From an uncultured Mailhella sp. (GTDB lineage: Bacteria > Desulfobacterota > Desulfovibrionia > Desulfovibrionales > Desulfovibrionaceae): a stretch of 64,000 bases of DNA. Both the position numbers and the translations under genes were made by a program. The stretch is taken from assembly GCF_944324615.1 (NCBI RefSeq), contig NZ_CALUWY010000009.1, forward strand, positions 1 to 64,000, given 5' to 3'. The notes below the pieces were generated by a model. That model was not told the DNA's origin and searched no databases. It saw nothing but the letters and a program-made list of their open reading frames with translations. This document shows positions 16,998 through 25,901 of this stretch, one piece after another (positions within the stretch are counted from its first letter, which is position 1; the number at the start of each line of letters is the position of its first letter).

Positions 16998-17804
16998 ATG
17001 CTGGGAGCCGTCATCGGCGACATCGTCGGGTCGCGTTTTGAATGGAAAAACATAAAAAGTAAGGAATTCGAGCTGCTGACGCCTTCCTGCCGCATCACGG
17101 ACGACAGCGTGATGACGTTTGCCGTGGCCCGCGCCGTACTGGAATGCGAAAAGGAGAGGGAGAGGCTCGGTGACGCGGCCGTGGCTGCCATGCGGGATTT
17201 CGGCCGTCGTTTTGCAAGGGGCTGCTACGGGGGACGTTTTTCCCGCTGGCTTGTGGACGAGAATCCCGCGCCGTACGGCAGTTTCGGCAACGGGGCGGCC
17301 ATGCGCGTGAGCGCCTGCGCCTGGGCGGCGAACTCTCTGGAAGATGCGCTGGACATGGCAAGGCGCGTCACCATGGTGACGCATGATCACCCGGAAGGCA
17401 TACGCGGAGCCGAGGCCGTCACCGCGGCCATCTGGTTCGCCCGGCAGGGAGAGGGGCCGGAAGAAATACGCCGAAGGGTGGAGAAGGGCTGGTACAGGCT
17501 GGATTTCACGCTGGATGAGATACGCGGCAGCTACAGCTTCAATGTCAGCTGTCAGGGTTCCGTGCCGCAGGCACTGGAAGCTTTTCTGGAAGCGGCGGAT
17601 TTCGAGGACGCCGTGCGCAACGCCGTTTCTCTGGGCGGGGACAGCGACACCATCGCCGCCATGGCGGGCAGTATTGCGGAGGCCTGCTACGGCGTCCCCC
17701 GGTCGCTGAGGGAGCGCGTCATGCCTTTCCTGCCCGGAGAGCTTCGTGAAGTGCTGGAGCGTTTTGAGGCGCGCTTTCCTCCCGTGCCCGGGGGCAGAAG
17801 CTGA
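16998..17804 (+). CDS. ADP-ribosylglycohydrolase family protein (copy 1)
   Basis: 268-residue protein of the DraG/ARH fold that hydrolyses ADP-ribose linked to protein or other acceptors using two Mg ions. Metal-binding signatures are intact: GAVIGDIVGSRFE (N-terminal helix), CRITDDSVMTFA (TDD) and the late SLGGDSDTIAAMAGSIAEA (GGDxDT). An ATCATG context with GGAGGAT upstream supports the ATG. It is followed by a hairpin and the convergent U32 gene. The target in this organism is not shown by context. A second, divergent homologue lies 2.1 kb downstream. Confidence 0.9.
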   Translation: MLGAVIGDIVGSRFEWKNIKSKEFELLTPSCRITDDSVMTFAVARAVLECEKERERLGDAAVAAMRDFGRRFARGCYGGRFSRWLVDENPAPYGSFGNGAAMRVSACAWAANSLEDALDMARRVTMVTHDHPEGIRGAEAVTAAIWFARQGEGPEEIRRRVEKGWYRLDFTLDEIRGSYSFNVSCQGSVPQALEAFLEAADFEDAVRNAVSLGGDSDTIAAMAGSIAEACYGVPRSLRERVMPFLPGELREVLERFEARFPPVPGGRS

Positions 17805-17818
17805 CATGGCGCGCAGGC

Positions 17819-17853
17819 CTTCCGGGCGGAGCCTGCCGCCGGAAGACCCTTTT
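17819..17853 (+). terminator. Terminator between convergent genes
   Basis: CTTCCGGGCGG (17819-17829) pairs with CCGCCGGAAG (17836-17845), one bulged base, followed by ACCCTTTT. It starts 15 bases after the stop of the glycohydrolase gene. Confidence 0.6.
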
Positions 17854-17855
17854 CG

Positions 17856-19088
17856 TCATGCCCGGATGTAGATGCCCGGCCGTATGTCCGGCACGTCGGC
17901 ATACAGCGTTCCGCGCATGCCGGAGTTGAGGCGATCCGTTTTTTCTTCCTTGTGGTTTTCCAGGCTGTACTGTCCCGCATGGAGCAGCGGGCGGCGCATG
18001 CCGGGCAGAAGAAGAGAAGCGTCGGCGTCGGCATTCCAGGGGGAGCGTACATCCACCAGCCATCCGCCATGGGGAGCGGGTTCGATGACGCGGGCCACCA
18101 CGGGCCGGGGAACAAAGCCTTCCGGCACCTTTTCCACCGTGCGTTCCGGCAGGAAAAAGCCGGAGCAGAGCGGCCGTGAGGCGGTGTGCATGAGTTCTTC
18201 CACAAAGGCGTCTTCCGCGGCGGGGGAGAGGGGCGTGCTTCCGGCAAGGGTGAGGGCCGTGCGGTACACATCGGTAACCTGCGCGACGTAGCCGCCGCTT
18301 TTGGTGCGGCCTTCCAGCTTGAGCGCGGCGGGGCCCATGCGTACGATGTCGCCGATCCGGCGCACCAGGCACAGATCCATGGGCGCCCAGATGGCGCTGA
18401 AGTCTTCCCCCTGCACGATGTCGAGGAAGGGACCGTTGCGGCGGAGATTTTCCTCCACCGTAAGGGTGAGGCCCCGGTACTCGAAGCGGCAGGGCTGGGT
18501 GCACAGCCCGAGATTGGCCGGACGCCCGTTCACCCATGCGGAAATGAGGCAGTGGCCGGAAAGGGAAAGGCACATGGCCCCGTGGACGAAGACTTCAAAG
18601 TCCATATGGGGAAAGCTGCTGATGAGCCGTTCCATGGCATCCCTGCCCAGTTCCCGGGCAAGATTGATGCGCCTGACGCCGAGTTCGCTCCAGAATTCCA
18701 CGGCGGCGGCATTGACGGAATGGGCCTGTGTGGAAAGGTGCAGCTCCACATCCGGGCAGAGGCGGCGGGAAAGGTGTATGACGCCGGGGTCGGCGGCGAT
18801 GAGTCCGTCCACGCCGAGATCGGGCAGCATGGCGAGCTGTTCCCTGACGAGGGGCAGGTGTTCATCGAAAGGGAGCGCGTTGAGGCAGTAATAGACCTTG
18901 ACGCCGGAAGCGTGAGCAAGGCGCACGGCATCTTCCAGCTCCTTTCCGTCGAAGCCCCGGCATTTGGCCCGCAGGGAAAGGGCGCTTCCGCCGAGATAGA
19001 CGGCGTCGGCTCCGTAAAGAATGGCGGCTTCCAGCTGTTCCCGGCCTCCGGCCGGGGCGAGAAGTTCCGGGAGAGTGTGTTCCTTCAT
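17856..19088 (-). CDS. U32 family peptidase/hydroxylation-type protein
   Basis: 410-residue cytoplasmic protein of the U32 family (YhbU/YdcP/RlhA group). N-terminal TIM-barrel sequence PELLAPAGGREQLEAAILYG and DAVYLGG is followed by the family signature EVFVHGAMCLSLSGHCLIS, whose Cys residues with later LCTQPCR form the probable iron-sulfur/metal site. Although annotated as peptidases, several members act in tRNA or rRNA hydroxylation or in ubiquinone hydroxylation, so peptidase activity should not be assumed. The ATG at 19086-19088 lacks a strong ribosome site, but upstream sequence shows no homology. No operon partner. Confidence 0.88.
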   Translation of the reverse strand: MKEHTLPELLAPAGGREQLEAAILYGADAVYLGGSALSLRAKCRGFDGKELEDAVRLAHASGVKVYYCLNALPFDEHLPLVREQLAMLPDLGVDGLIAADPGVIHLSRRLCPDVELHLSTQAHSVNAAAVEFWSELGVRRINLARELGRDAMERLISSFPHMDFEVFVHGAMCLSLSGHCLISAWVNGRPANLGLCTQPCRFEYRGLTLTVEENLRRNGPFLDIVQGEDFSAIWAPMDLCLVRRIGDIVRMGPAALKLEGRTKSGGYVAQVTDVYRTALTLAGSTPLSPAAEDAFVEELMHTASRPLCSGFFLPERTVEKVPEGFVPRPVVARVIEPAPHGGWLVDVRSPWNADADASLLLPGMRRPLLHAGQYSLENHKEEKTDRLNSGMRGTLYADVPDIRPGIYIRA

Positions 19089-19252
19089 GGCAGAGAGAGG
19101 GTAAAAGGGGAAGGCGCGCTGCGTGCTTTGTGCGGCGCGCGGACAACAAAGGTCTAGCCCGCCTTGAGGGGAAAGACAAGGCTCCCGTACTGGACAAAGA
19201 CGGCCCTTGCGTTTAATGATGGCTTGCCGCCGTGGCGGCAAGGGAGTTATCC

Positions 19253-19852
19253 ATGAAATATATGCAACTGGCCTTTTTTGTTGCCGTCTTTTTTTTCTGC
19301 AAGGCGGCGTGCGCCCTGGGAGCGGGCGTTTTCGGCCTGGAACTGGGAAGTGAGATCGACCGTTACGGCCATGGGGCGCAGCCGGTTTCCGAGAGGTGGG
19401 AAATGAAGATGTACGAGGTGACGCCTCCCTCGCCCGATGCCCGTTTCGACACCTATGCGGTGGATACCTTCCAGGGGCGGATCATACGCATCATGGCTTC
19501 GTCTTCCGATGATTCGAGTGCCGACGGTGCATCCACGCTGGAAGTGCTCCACAGTCTGAAGGATGAGCTTGTCGCCCGATACGGGGAACCTTCGCTCAAT
19601 GTGGAGGATGTAGAGGACGCCGGGAGCGACCTTCTGGCCTATCTTGTGGATGAGGGCGGCATGGAGGTGCTGGAATGGACCTTCTCCGCCTCCGATACGG
19701 AAAAGCCCGGTGCGGTGTATGTGTTCCTTGCCGGTTCGGAAACGGATGCGGGCAAAAAGGCCTCCTACTGCACGCTGTACATGGAAAATCAGGATTACCC
19801 CGCCATCAGCGACCTGGCGGATCAGAAGGAACAGGCCGCCGTGCAGCCGTAG
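19253..19852 (+). CDS. Exported protein of unknown function
   Basis: 199 residues beginning with a Sec signal peptide (MKYMQLAFFVAVFFFCKAA, probable cleavage after CALG or ACA). The mature protein starts VFGLELGSEIDRYG, a pattern seen in small periplasmic proteins that read like a shortened lytic or META-type domain (GLxLGS...), then RIIRIMASSSDD and LKDELVARYGEPS. No Cys pair and no catalytic motif are evident. A GGGAG site lies 8 bases before the ATG. The next gene (19939) follows after 86 bases, so they may share a transcript. I do not recognise the family. Confidence 0.72.
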   Translation: MKYMQLAFFVAVFFFCKAACALGAGVFGLELGSEIDRYGHGAQPVSERWEMKMYEVTPPSPDARFDTYAVDTFQGRIIRIMASSSDDSSADGASTLEVLHSLKDELVARYGEPSLNVEDVEDAGSDLLAYLVDEGGMEVLEWTFSASDTEKPGAVYVFLAGSETDAGKKASYCTLYMENQDYPAISDLADQKEQAAVQP

Positions 19853-19938
19853 GCCTTCGGAAGCTGTCTTGTGCCCGTCCTGCGGGGCGGTTCTTCCGGC
19901 AGAGCGCCGGCGCAACTTTTTGGGTGAAAGGAAAAGGG

Positions 19939-20964
19939 ATGGAAAGAAGCTCAGCTGAAATACGCCGCGCATGGGGCTGCCTGCTCGGTCAGATCGCCGG
20001 GGATTCCCTGGGCAGTCAGGTGGAATTCAAGGATGAGGAAACGGTGCGCGCCATGTACCCCGCGGGTATGGACGATCTGGAAGGAAGCGGACTTTACGGA
20101 ACGCTTCCCGGTCAGCCCACCGACGATTCGGAAATGGCGCTTGCCCTGGCCCGCAGTCTTGCCGGAGAGGGGGCCTTTCGTGCGGAAAAGGTGCTTGCGG
20201 CCTACAAGGCGTGGCTGGGCAGCCATCCCGTGGATTTCGCCCATACGGTTTTTCGTGCCCTTCACGGCAAGGTCGATGCGCGCAGCGAGGCAAACTGCGC
20301 CCTGATGCGGGTGAGCCCCCTCGGCATATTCGGCGTGCGCTTTGTGCCGGATACGGTGCTTCCCTGCGATGACGGCGCCGCGCCGGACATGAGCTTTCCT
20401 GCCGGTGATGCGGGGATGAGGAAGCTGGCCCTTCTGGCCATGGAGGAGGCCGCGCTCACGAATCCGCATCCGCTGTGCCGCGCTGCGAACGCCGTGTATG
20501 TATCGGCCCTGGCCTGCGGCATAAGGAGCGGCTCGCCTCTGATCATGTGGCAGGCGGCGCATGTTGTGGCCGGAGAGCTGCCTTTGTGGAGCGATATTCC
20601 CGCCGCTGAGGCGTCGCGCGTGCGTGACTGCCTTGAAAGGGCGAAGTCGTCGGAGCCTTTGGAGTATCAGGAAAACATGAGCCATGTGCTCATTACGCTG
20701 CAGAACGGTTTCCGGCAGCTTCTGCACGCCGCAAACGCGGGCGAGGGCGTGCGTGAAACGGTCATGTGCGGCGGCGATGCCGCGGCCAACGGTGCGGTGG
20801 CGGGTGCGCTGCTCGGCGCGGCGCTGGATATCGACTCCTTCCCCCATCAGTGGGCGGATGCCGTGCTTGCCTGCATGCCGAAGGAAGGGCGGGTCGCCCG
20901 TCCGCGGCCGGAATCCTGCTGGCCCATGGATTTCATGCTGCTGGCGGAAAGGCTTCTGGGCTGA
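19939..20964 (+). CDS. ADP-ribosylglycohydrolase family protein (copy 2), altered metal site
   Basis: 341 residues with the DraG/ARH fold: GCLLGQIAGDSLGSQVEFKD at the N-terminus, QPTDDSEMALALARSL (TDD conserved) and VMCGGDAAANGAVAGALLGA near the C-terminus. The usual GGDxDT at the last site is changed to GGDAAA, so the second Asp and the Thr that bind Mg are absent. Hydrolase activity is therefore doubtful and a binding or regulatory role is possible. A GAAAGGAAAAGGG site precedes the ATG. The low similarity to copy 1 argues against a recent duplication. A strong bidirectional terminator follows. Confidence 0.87.
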   Translation: MERSSAEIRRAWGCLLGQIAGDSLGSQVEFKDEETVRAMYPAGMDDLEGSGLYGTLPGQPTDDSEMALALARSLAGEGAFRAEKVLAAYKAWLGSHPVDFAHTVFRALHGKVDARSEANCALMRVSPLGIFGVRFVPDTVLPCDDGAAPDMSFPAGDAGMRKLALLAMEEAALTNPHPLCRAANAVYVSALACGIRSGSPLIMWQAAHVVAGELPLWSDIPAAEASRVRDCLERAKSSEPLEYQENMSHVLITLQNGFRQLLHAANAGEGVRETVMCGGDAAANGAVAGALLGAALDIDSFPHQWADAVLACMPKEGRVARPRPESCWPMDFMLLAERLLG

Positions 20965-21057
20965 CGTTTTTGAATCATCCCGCCGAAGCATGCCATGATG
21001 CGGCAGGGAGAAAATGTTGTTCCGGGCATGCCCCTTGTGGATCATGCCCGGAAAGGA

Positions 21058-21090
21058 AAAGGCGGCGCTTTCAAAAGCGCCGCCTTTTTT
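21058..21090. terminator. Bidirectional terminator
   Basis: AAAGGCGGCGCTT/AAGCGCCGCCTTT stem (21058-21070 and 21075-21087) with A-rich left and T-rich right flanks, between the convergent glycohydrolase and MFS genes. Confidence 0.92.
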
Positions 21091-21103
21091 GTCGCAGGGG
21101 CGT

Positions 21104-22267
21104 TCAGCGTTTTTCGCGCCGGGCGTAGATAAGAAGCAGAAGAAAGCCCGCCGCCGCACCTGCCGCGCCCAGGCATGCCGTACCGGCATAGCCGAAGCCC
21201 GCATTGATGGACAGCCCGCCGAAGAAGGCTCCCAGCGCGTTTCCGATGTTGAAGCCCACCTGCGCCATGGCGGAGCCGAGCATTTCACCGCCCCGGGCGT
21301 TCTGGAGCAGGAGCATCTGCTGCGGTGCGGATACGCCGAACAGGCAGGCCGTACAGAGAAAGAGAAAAAAGAGCGCCGCCGTGAGGCTTTCCCCCGTCAG
21401 GAAAAGCGCCAGAAGACTTGCGGCAAGAACGCCCTGCATGCCCGCCGCTATGGCCGCCGGGCTGAAGCGCACGGAAAGCTTTCCGCTCAGGGTGTTGCCG
21501 AGCACCATGCCTGCGCCGGCAAAGGCCATGACCAGGGTCATCTTTCCCGGATTCAGGCCGGAAACATCCGTCAGGAACGGAGAAACATAGCTGTACCAGC
21601 AGAACATGCCGCCGTTTCCCAGGGTGATGGCCAGAAAGATGATCCACGGCTGCGCGCGGCCGAGAAAACGGAACTGTTCGAGAAAGCCGGTGGGCCTGAG
21701 TCCCGGAAGCTTCGGAACAAAGATGAGCACGCAGACAATGACGATCACGCCGGTGCCGGCCACAAGGGCGTAGGCCATGCGCCATGACAGGAGATGGGCA
21801 AGGAGCGTGGAACAGGGAACGCCGCCGAGGTTGGCGAAGGTTGCGCCTGCAATGACGATGGACACGGCCAGAACGGAAAACGCCTTTTCCACGAGTTTGT
21901 CCGCGACGATGGCGGCCACGCCGAAATAGGCTCCGTGGGGCAGGCCGGCAATGAAGCGCGCAGCCGTCATCATGAGGGGGTGCGTTGCCAGCGCCGTCAG
22001 GGCGTTGCCCGCAATGAACAGCACCATGAGCGCCAGCAGTATGGCTCTCAGCGGGCGCGAGCGTGCCGTCATCACGGTAAGGGGCGCGCCCACGCATACC
22101 CCCAGAGCGTAGGCGGAAATGAAGTGTCCCGCCTCGGGAATGCTCACCGAGAGGCTTTCGGCCACTTCGGGCAGAACGGCCATCATGGAAAATTCCGACA
22201 TGCACACGCCGAAGGTGCCGAGGGAAAGGGCCAGCAGACTTTTGAAAACTGGATAGCGTATCTTCAT
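21104..22267 (-). CDS. MFS transporter of the AraJ/YdhP drug- or sugar-efflux type
   Basis: 387-residue proton-driven inner-membrane exporter with 12 predicted helices. It begins LLALSLGTFGVCMSEFSMMA, very close to the AraJ/YdhP/NepI pattern (TEF-like motif at helix 1), followed by LPEVAESLSVSIPEAGHFIS and the motif A-like MTARSRPLRAILLALM. A GGAG site precedes the ATG. Substrate unknown; relatives export purine ribonucleosides, arabinose or antibiotics. No regulator is adjacent. Confidence 0.88.
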   Translation of the reverse strand: MKIRYPVFKSLLALSLGTFGVCMSEFSMMAVLPEVAESLSVSIPEAGHFISAYALGVCVGAPLTVMTARSRPLRAILLALMVLFIAGNALTALATHPLMMTAARFIAGLPHGAYFGVAAIVADKLVEKAFSVLAVSIVIAGATFANLGGVPCSTLLAHLLSWRMAYALVAGTGVIVIVCVLIFVPKLPGLRPTGFLEQFRFLGRAQPWIIFLAITLGNGGMFCWYSYVSPFLTDVSGLNPGKMTLVMAFAGAGMVLGNTLSGKLSVRFSPAAIAAGMQGVLAASLLALFLTGESLTAALFFLFLCTACLFGVSAPQQMLLLQNARGGEMLGSAMAQVGFNIGNALGAFFGGLSINAGFGYAGTACLGAAGAAAGFLLLLIYARREKR

Positions 22268-22561
22268 GACAGGCTCCTCTCGGGAGCGGAAAAAAGGGAA
22301 AAAGGTGCCGCAGCCGTCCCCGGGGCGTGAAAAGCGTCTGCCTCTGGCTTGTGCCGCAGGGCAGAGGGAACATCAGTTCCCGGGCTTATGATCCTTGAGA
22401 TGCTCTCTGATCCGTCGGGAGATAAAAAGGCGCAGGGGAAGGGCTTCTTCGCCTCAGACAATACGGCAGGCAATGCGGAGGCTTTTCTGCCGGAAACGCG
22501 CCGTGCGCCGGAAAGAGACCGGGCACCTTCCGGAAGCTGTTTCTACATGTTTTTTAGAGGG
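22268..22561. other. Gap between two minus-strand genes, nothing recognised
   Basis: 294 bases with no coding frame that I can support. It lies between the hydrolase-like gene and the MFS gene, both on the minus strand, and would hold the MFS promoter... on its right-hand side the hydrolase gene ends without a clear terminator. Confidence 0.4.
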
Positions 22562-24085
22562 TTACTGCGTATTTTCTCTCCCCAGCACTCTGTTGAAGAA
22601 CTCCTGCAGCACGGAAACCAGGCGGGCGTGTATGGCCTCGCGCGTTTCCGGGTCCACGCTGGCGCAGAGGGAGGCAAGCGGTCCCGCAGGATCGGACGAG
22701 GGGCAGGGAGCCTGAAGAGAGGGCGCGTCGGCGTGATTCAGGAGCATGTATTCCGGCCTGTGGTCCATCATGTCCACAAAGCGTGCCGCCTGTTCCGACG
22801 GTCTGTTCCAGGTGTCCTTTTCCGCACCGATGAACAGAGAGGGGGTATGCACGGCGGCCAGACTTTCTTTGCTGAACAGCATGGAGAAGCCGGGGGAGAT
22901 GAACACCATGGCCTTGAAACGGGCGTCGGCCACGGGGCTGTTGTGGGAAAGAGGGGGCAGAAGCGGCAGCGCCACCGGAGGCGTGGGCAGCGCGTCGGAA
23001 CGGGCAATGCGCAGCTGACGATGGTGACTGCGGGACACGGAATCCGACAGTCGGCGGAAAAGCTGACGCCGTGCCTCCACGGCGGTGTGCATCATGGCCG
23101 TTTTTTCCTCCCGCTCCAGCGTGCGGTGCCGCATGCTTTCCACCAGGTCATCCATTTTTGTGGAAAGGTAGGGGGAACACCACGGGCTGTCGGTAGGACG
23201 GAGCAGGGCGCGCACTTCCGGCGACAGTTCTTCGTCGGCATAGGCGGAAGTCACGAGAAAGTTCTGCAGAAAGGTGCCGGAAGGGGCGTGCGGGGCGGCC
23301 GGTACTTCCGCCACGGGTCTGGGCGGCACGGCCTGGGGGAGGGAAATGGGCGGCACGGAACCGTCGGGCCGGACATCGCGTTCCACGGCTTCGGGCAGGG
23401 ATTCCTCCTCCGCCGGGGCCGGAGGTTCCGGCAGAGCTTCCGTCGGCGGGGTTTCTTCCCTTCCCTTGCAGAAGGAAGCCCATGCATCCGGCGTAAGCTC
23501 GCCTCCTGCAAGGAGAAGCCCTGCGGAGGCGGGCATGCCGAAGCCCAGAAATCCTATGCGCGAGCGGTCGGCTTCCTTGCCTATCTGGGCATGTTCCAGC
23601 ACAAGGTCCAGCGCGGCCCTGAGCTGAAGGGCACGCACCGGCAGTTCCCTGTCGGAGAAGAGCAGGGCCATGTCTTCGCCGTTGTCGTGATCGTGCGTGG
23701 GCGCGGCCACGATGAAGCCCCGCGCGGCCAGAGCCGCGGCGATGTCGTGATGGGTCCATGCGGAACCTGTGACATCGTGGGAAAGGATGATGACCGGCCA
23801 CGGTCCCTGCATAATGGGCGCGTTGCGCGCGGCACGGAAGGTCCAGTCGCCCACCTTCACGTTGCCTGCCTTGCGGCGCGTGGGATACCATACGCCCATG
23901 TGTATCATGAGGCGCTGGGCGGGCAGACTGGAGGAAAGGGTGCGGTAGCCGGCATAGACGTTCTGCTTGCTCTGCCGTGCTCCGGCGCAGGGGACGGACA
24001 GCGTGAGCGAGAGCATGAGAACAAGAAACGCGCCGAGCAGCGCGCGCAGGCGGAAGAGGTGAAGGGAAGGAATAGGTTCGGCCAT
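22562..24085 (-). CDS. Exported alpha/beta-hydrolase-like protein, nucleophile Ser missing
   Basis: 507 residues resembling the predicted dienelactone hydrolase group (COG4188 type). An N-terminal membrane/signal segment is LLGAFLVLMLSLTLSVPCAGA. The hydrolase strand order is visible: GPWPVIILSHDVTGSAWTHH, FIVAAPTHDHDNG, RIGFLGFGMPASAGLLLAGG, then LFIGAEKDTW (Asp region) and LNHADAPSL (His region). The nucleophile elbow should read G-x-S-x-G but reads GFGMP, so the serine is Gly. A Pro/Glu-rich insertion of about 130 residues lies in the middle. It may be an inactive, binding-type homologue. The start at 24085 has no clear ribosome site. Confidence 0.75.
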   Translation of the reverse strand: MAEPIPSLHLFRLRALLGAFLVLMLSLTLSVPCAGARQSKQNVYAGYRTLSSSLPAQRLMIHMGVWYPTRRKAGNVKVGDWTFRAARNAPIMQGPWPVIILSHDVTGSAWTHHDIAAALAARGFIVAAPTHDHDNGEDMALLFSDRELPVRALQLRAALDLVLEHAQIGKEADRSRIGFLGFGMPASAGLLLAGGELTPDAWASFCKGREETPPTEALPEPPAPAEEESLPEAVERDVRPDGSVPPISLPQAVPPRPVAEVPAAPHAPSGTFLQNFLVTSAYADEELSPEVRALLRPTDSPWCSPYLSTKMDDLVESMRHRTLEREEKTAMMHTAVEARRQLFRRLSDSVSRSHHRQLRIARSDALPTPPVALPLLPPLSHNSPVADARFKAMVFISPGFSMLFSKESLAAVHTPSLFIGAEKDTWNRPSEQAARFVDMMDHRPEYMLLNHADAPSLQAPCPSSDPAGPLASLCASVDPETREAIHARLVSVLQEFFNRVLGRENTQ

Positions 24086-24219
24086 ATTTTTGCACGGTCC
24101 TCCGGCCCGGAATGCTTCTGCCGCAGGTTTTTCAGGGCAGAGGGGCGGGCCGGAGGCAGGATTCCGGTGAGTTCGGCGCAGAAAAAGCGCGTCATGCCCC
24201 GCCGATGCGGGGCATGCTG

Positions 24220-25071
24220 TCAGGCTTCCGGGTTTTCGCGCGGGGCGGCGAAATCCACGGCCGCGCCGCTTTCCACTTTGGGTTCGGCGGCCTTGACTTC
24301 GTTCCAGAGCTCGTCCTTTTCGTCGAGGCTGAGGGCCTTGAAGTCCAGTCCGCGTTCCCGGGCCAGGGCTTCCATGGCGTCGAAGCGGGAACGGAAACGG
24401 TTGGCGGCGAAATCCACCGCGGCACCGGCCTTCACGCCCATGCGGCGGCCGAGTTCCACCAGGGTGAAGATCATGTCGCCGAGTTCATGCTCCTTCGCTT
24501 CGTCGCTGCCGGAGGCGCGGGCGTCCAGAAGTTCCAGCCATTCCGCTTCCACCTGCCGTTCCACTTCCTCGTCGTCGTCCCAGGTGAAGCCGGCTCCGGC
24601 GGCCTTGGCATGCAGGCGATAGGCCTTGGTGAGCGGCGGCAGGCCGGAGGGGACGGAAGAAAGCGTACCCTTGGGTTCTCCGGCTTCCTGTTCCTTTTCC
24701 GCCTTCTTGATGGCGGCCCAGTTCTTCATGAGCTGGTCGATGCTCTCACAGCCGGCGTCGCCGAAAACATGGGGGTGACGGCGCGTCATCTTGTCCGCGC
24801 CCATCTTCAGAGCGTCGCCCAGGGAGAACTGTCCGGCGAGTTCAAAGCGGCGCGCCATGAGCAGAAGGACGAAAAGCAGGTCGCCCATTTCGTCGCAGGC
24901 ATGGCCGGGCTTGCCGGAACGGATGGCGTCCACCAGTTCGTGGCATTCCTCTATAAGATATTCGCACATGGACAGGGGCGTCTGTTCCCTGTCCCACGGG
25001 CAGCCCTTTTCCGGGTCGATAAGCTGATTGACGACATTCTGAAAACGAAGAAGCTGTTCCTGCTCGTTCAT
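24220..25071 (-). CDS. mazG: Nucleoside triphosphate pyrophosphohydrolase MazG
   Basis: 283-residue cytoplasmic enzyme that converts NTPs to NMPs and pyrophosphate, removing damaged nucleotides. The N-terminal MazG core has LIDPEKGCPWDREQTPLSMC, YLIEECHELVDAI and DEMGDLLFVLLLMAR, giving the EExxE/ExxD metal-binding helices. The second half has a related set (KEHELGDMIFTLVELGRRMG) as in full-length tandem MazG. A run AGGAGTCC precedes the ATG. cvpA lies upstream on the same strand (39 bases), so the two probably share a transcript. Confidence 0.93.
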   Translation of the reverse strand: MNEQEQLLRFQNVVNQLIDPEKGCPWDREQTPLSMCEYLIEECHELVDAIRSGKPGHACDEMGDLLFVLLLMARRFELAGQFSLGDALKMGADKMTRRHPHVFGDAGCESIDQLMKNWAAIKKAEKEQEAGEPKGTLSSVPSGLPPLTKAYRLHAKAAGAGFTWDDDEEVERQVEAEWLELLDARASGSDEAKEHELGDMIFTLVELGRRMGVKAGAAVDFAANRFRSRFDAMEALARERGLDFKALSLDEKDELWNEVKAAEPKVESGAAVDFAAPRENPEA

Positions 25072-25110
25072 GATGGACTCCTGAGCATAAGGAGCGCGGT
25101 GCGCTCGTGA

Positions 25111-25596
25111 TTACATGGGGGGAAGGTGCAGATCGAGGGAGCCGGCAAGGCTCTGGATGAAGCGCATGAGCGGGGGAAGAATCTGCGATTCTCTCACCAC
25201 CTGCACGTCGGGCAGCAGGCGCACGGCGATATAGCCGATGACTCCCGCGAAAAGAAGCCCCTTGGCCAGACCGGCCAGAAGGCCGAGCATGCGGTCGATG
25301 CCGCCTGCGAAGGCGGATTCCAGCATGCGGTGCAGGGCATGGGCCACAAGCCCCACCGCAAGAATGCCCGCCAGAAAGAGGAGGGCCATGGAAAGCATGG
25401 GCGCAAAGCCGGGGGAAACGCCGTACTGGGAAAGCACGGGTGCGAACTGGGCGCTGAACGTCCGTGCCAGCACAATGCCTGCAGCCACGCCGAGCAGCCC
25501 GGCCACTTCCTGGACAAGCCCCCGGATCAGACCTTTGACGCTGAAAAAGAGCAGGATGATCAGAAGGGCGGTATCGAGCAGGTTGATTTGAAACAT
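25111..25596 (-). CDS. cvpA: CvpA family membrane protein
   Basis: 161-residue inner-membrane protein with four hydrophobic segments (LLDTALLIILLFFSVKGLIR, LGVAAGIVLARTFSAQF, FAPMLSMALLFLAGILAVG, GLLFAGVIGYIAVRLL). The first segment ending in VKGLIRGLVQEV is the CvpA signature. Members are required for colicin V production in E. coli and for envelope stress tolerance elsewhere; the molecular role is unclear. GAGGTCC is 5 bases before the ATG. It is the first gene of a two-gene unit with mazG. Confidence 0.9.
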   Translation of the reverse strand: MFQINLLDTALLIILLFFSVKGLIRGLVQEVAGLLGVAAGIVLARTFSAQFAPVLSQYGVSPGFAPMLSMALLFLAGILAVGLVAHALHRMLESAFAGGIDRMLGLLAGLAKGLLFAGVIGYIAVRLLPDVQVVRESQILPPLMRFIQSLAGSLDLHLPPM

Positions 25597-25901
25597 AGGA
25601 CCTCAATGGTTCCGCAAGGGAAGATGTGGCGGTATTGTAGAGGAACAGGCGGGAGTGTCAAGAAAAAGCGGGCCTGCTCTGCGGGCGGGAAAAAGAGGGG
25701 AAAACGTCCCGTCCGCAGAGGATGGTCTCGGAAGAAAGGCGCGGGCGCCGCCTGCCTGCCGCACAGACACAGCGTTCAGACAGAAGCGTTTTTCCGCATA
25801 CTTGCATAAAGGGCGAAAAGGGGCGAATCTGTCTTCTGCCGGGCGGAGAAGACCGGCGTCTTTTCGTAAAGCAATCATTATCACCATAAGGAGAACATGC
25901 C

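Noticed and set aside
22349..24622. A long plus-strand open frame opposite the alpha/beta-hydrolase gene
   Set aside because: Lacks a start signal or family match and has the low-complexity composition of an antisense shadow.
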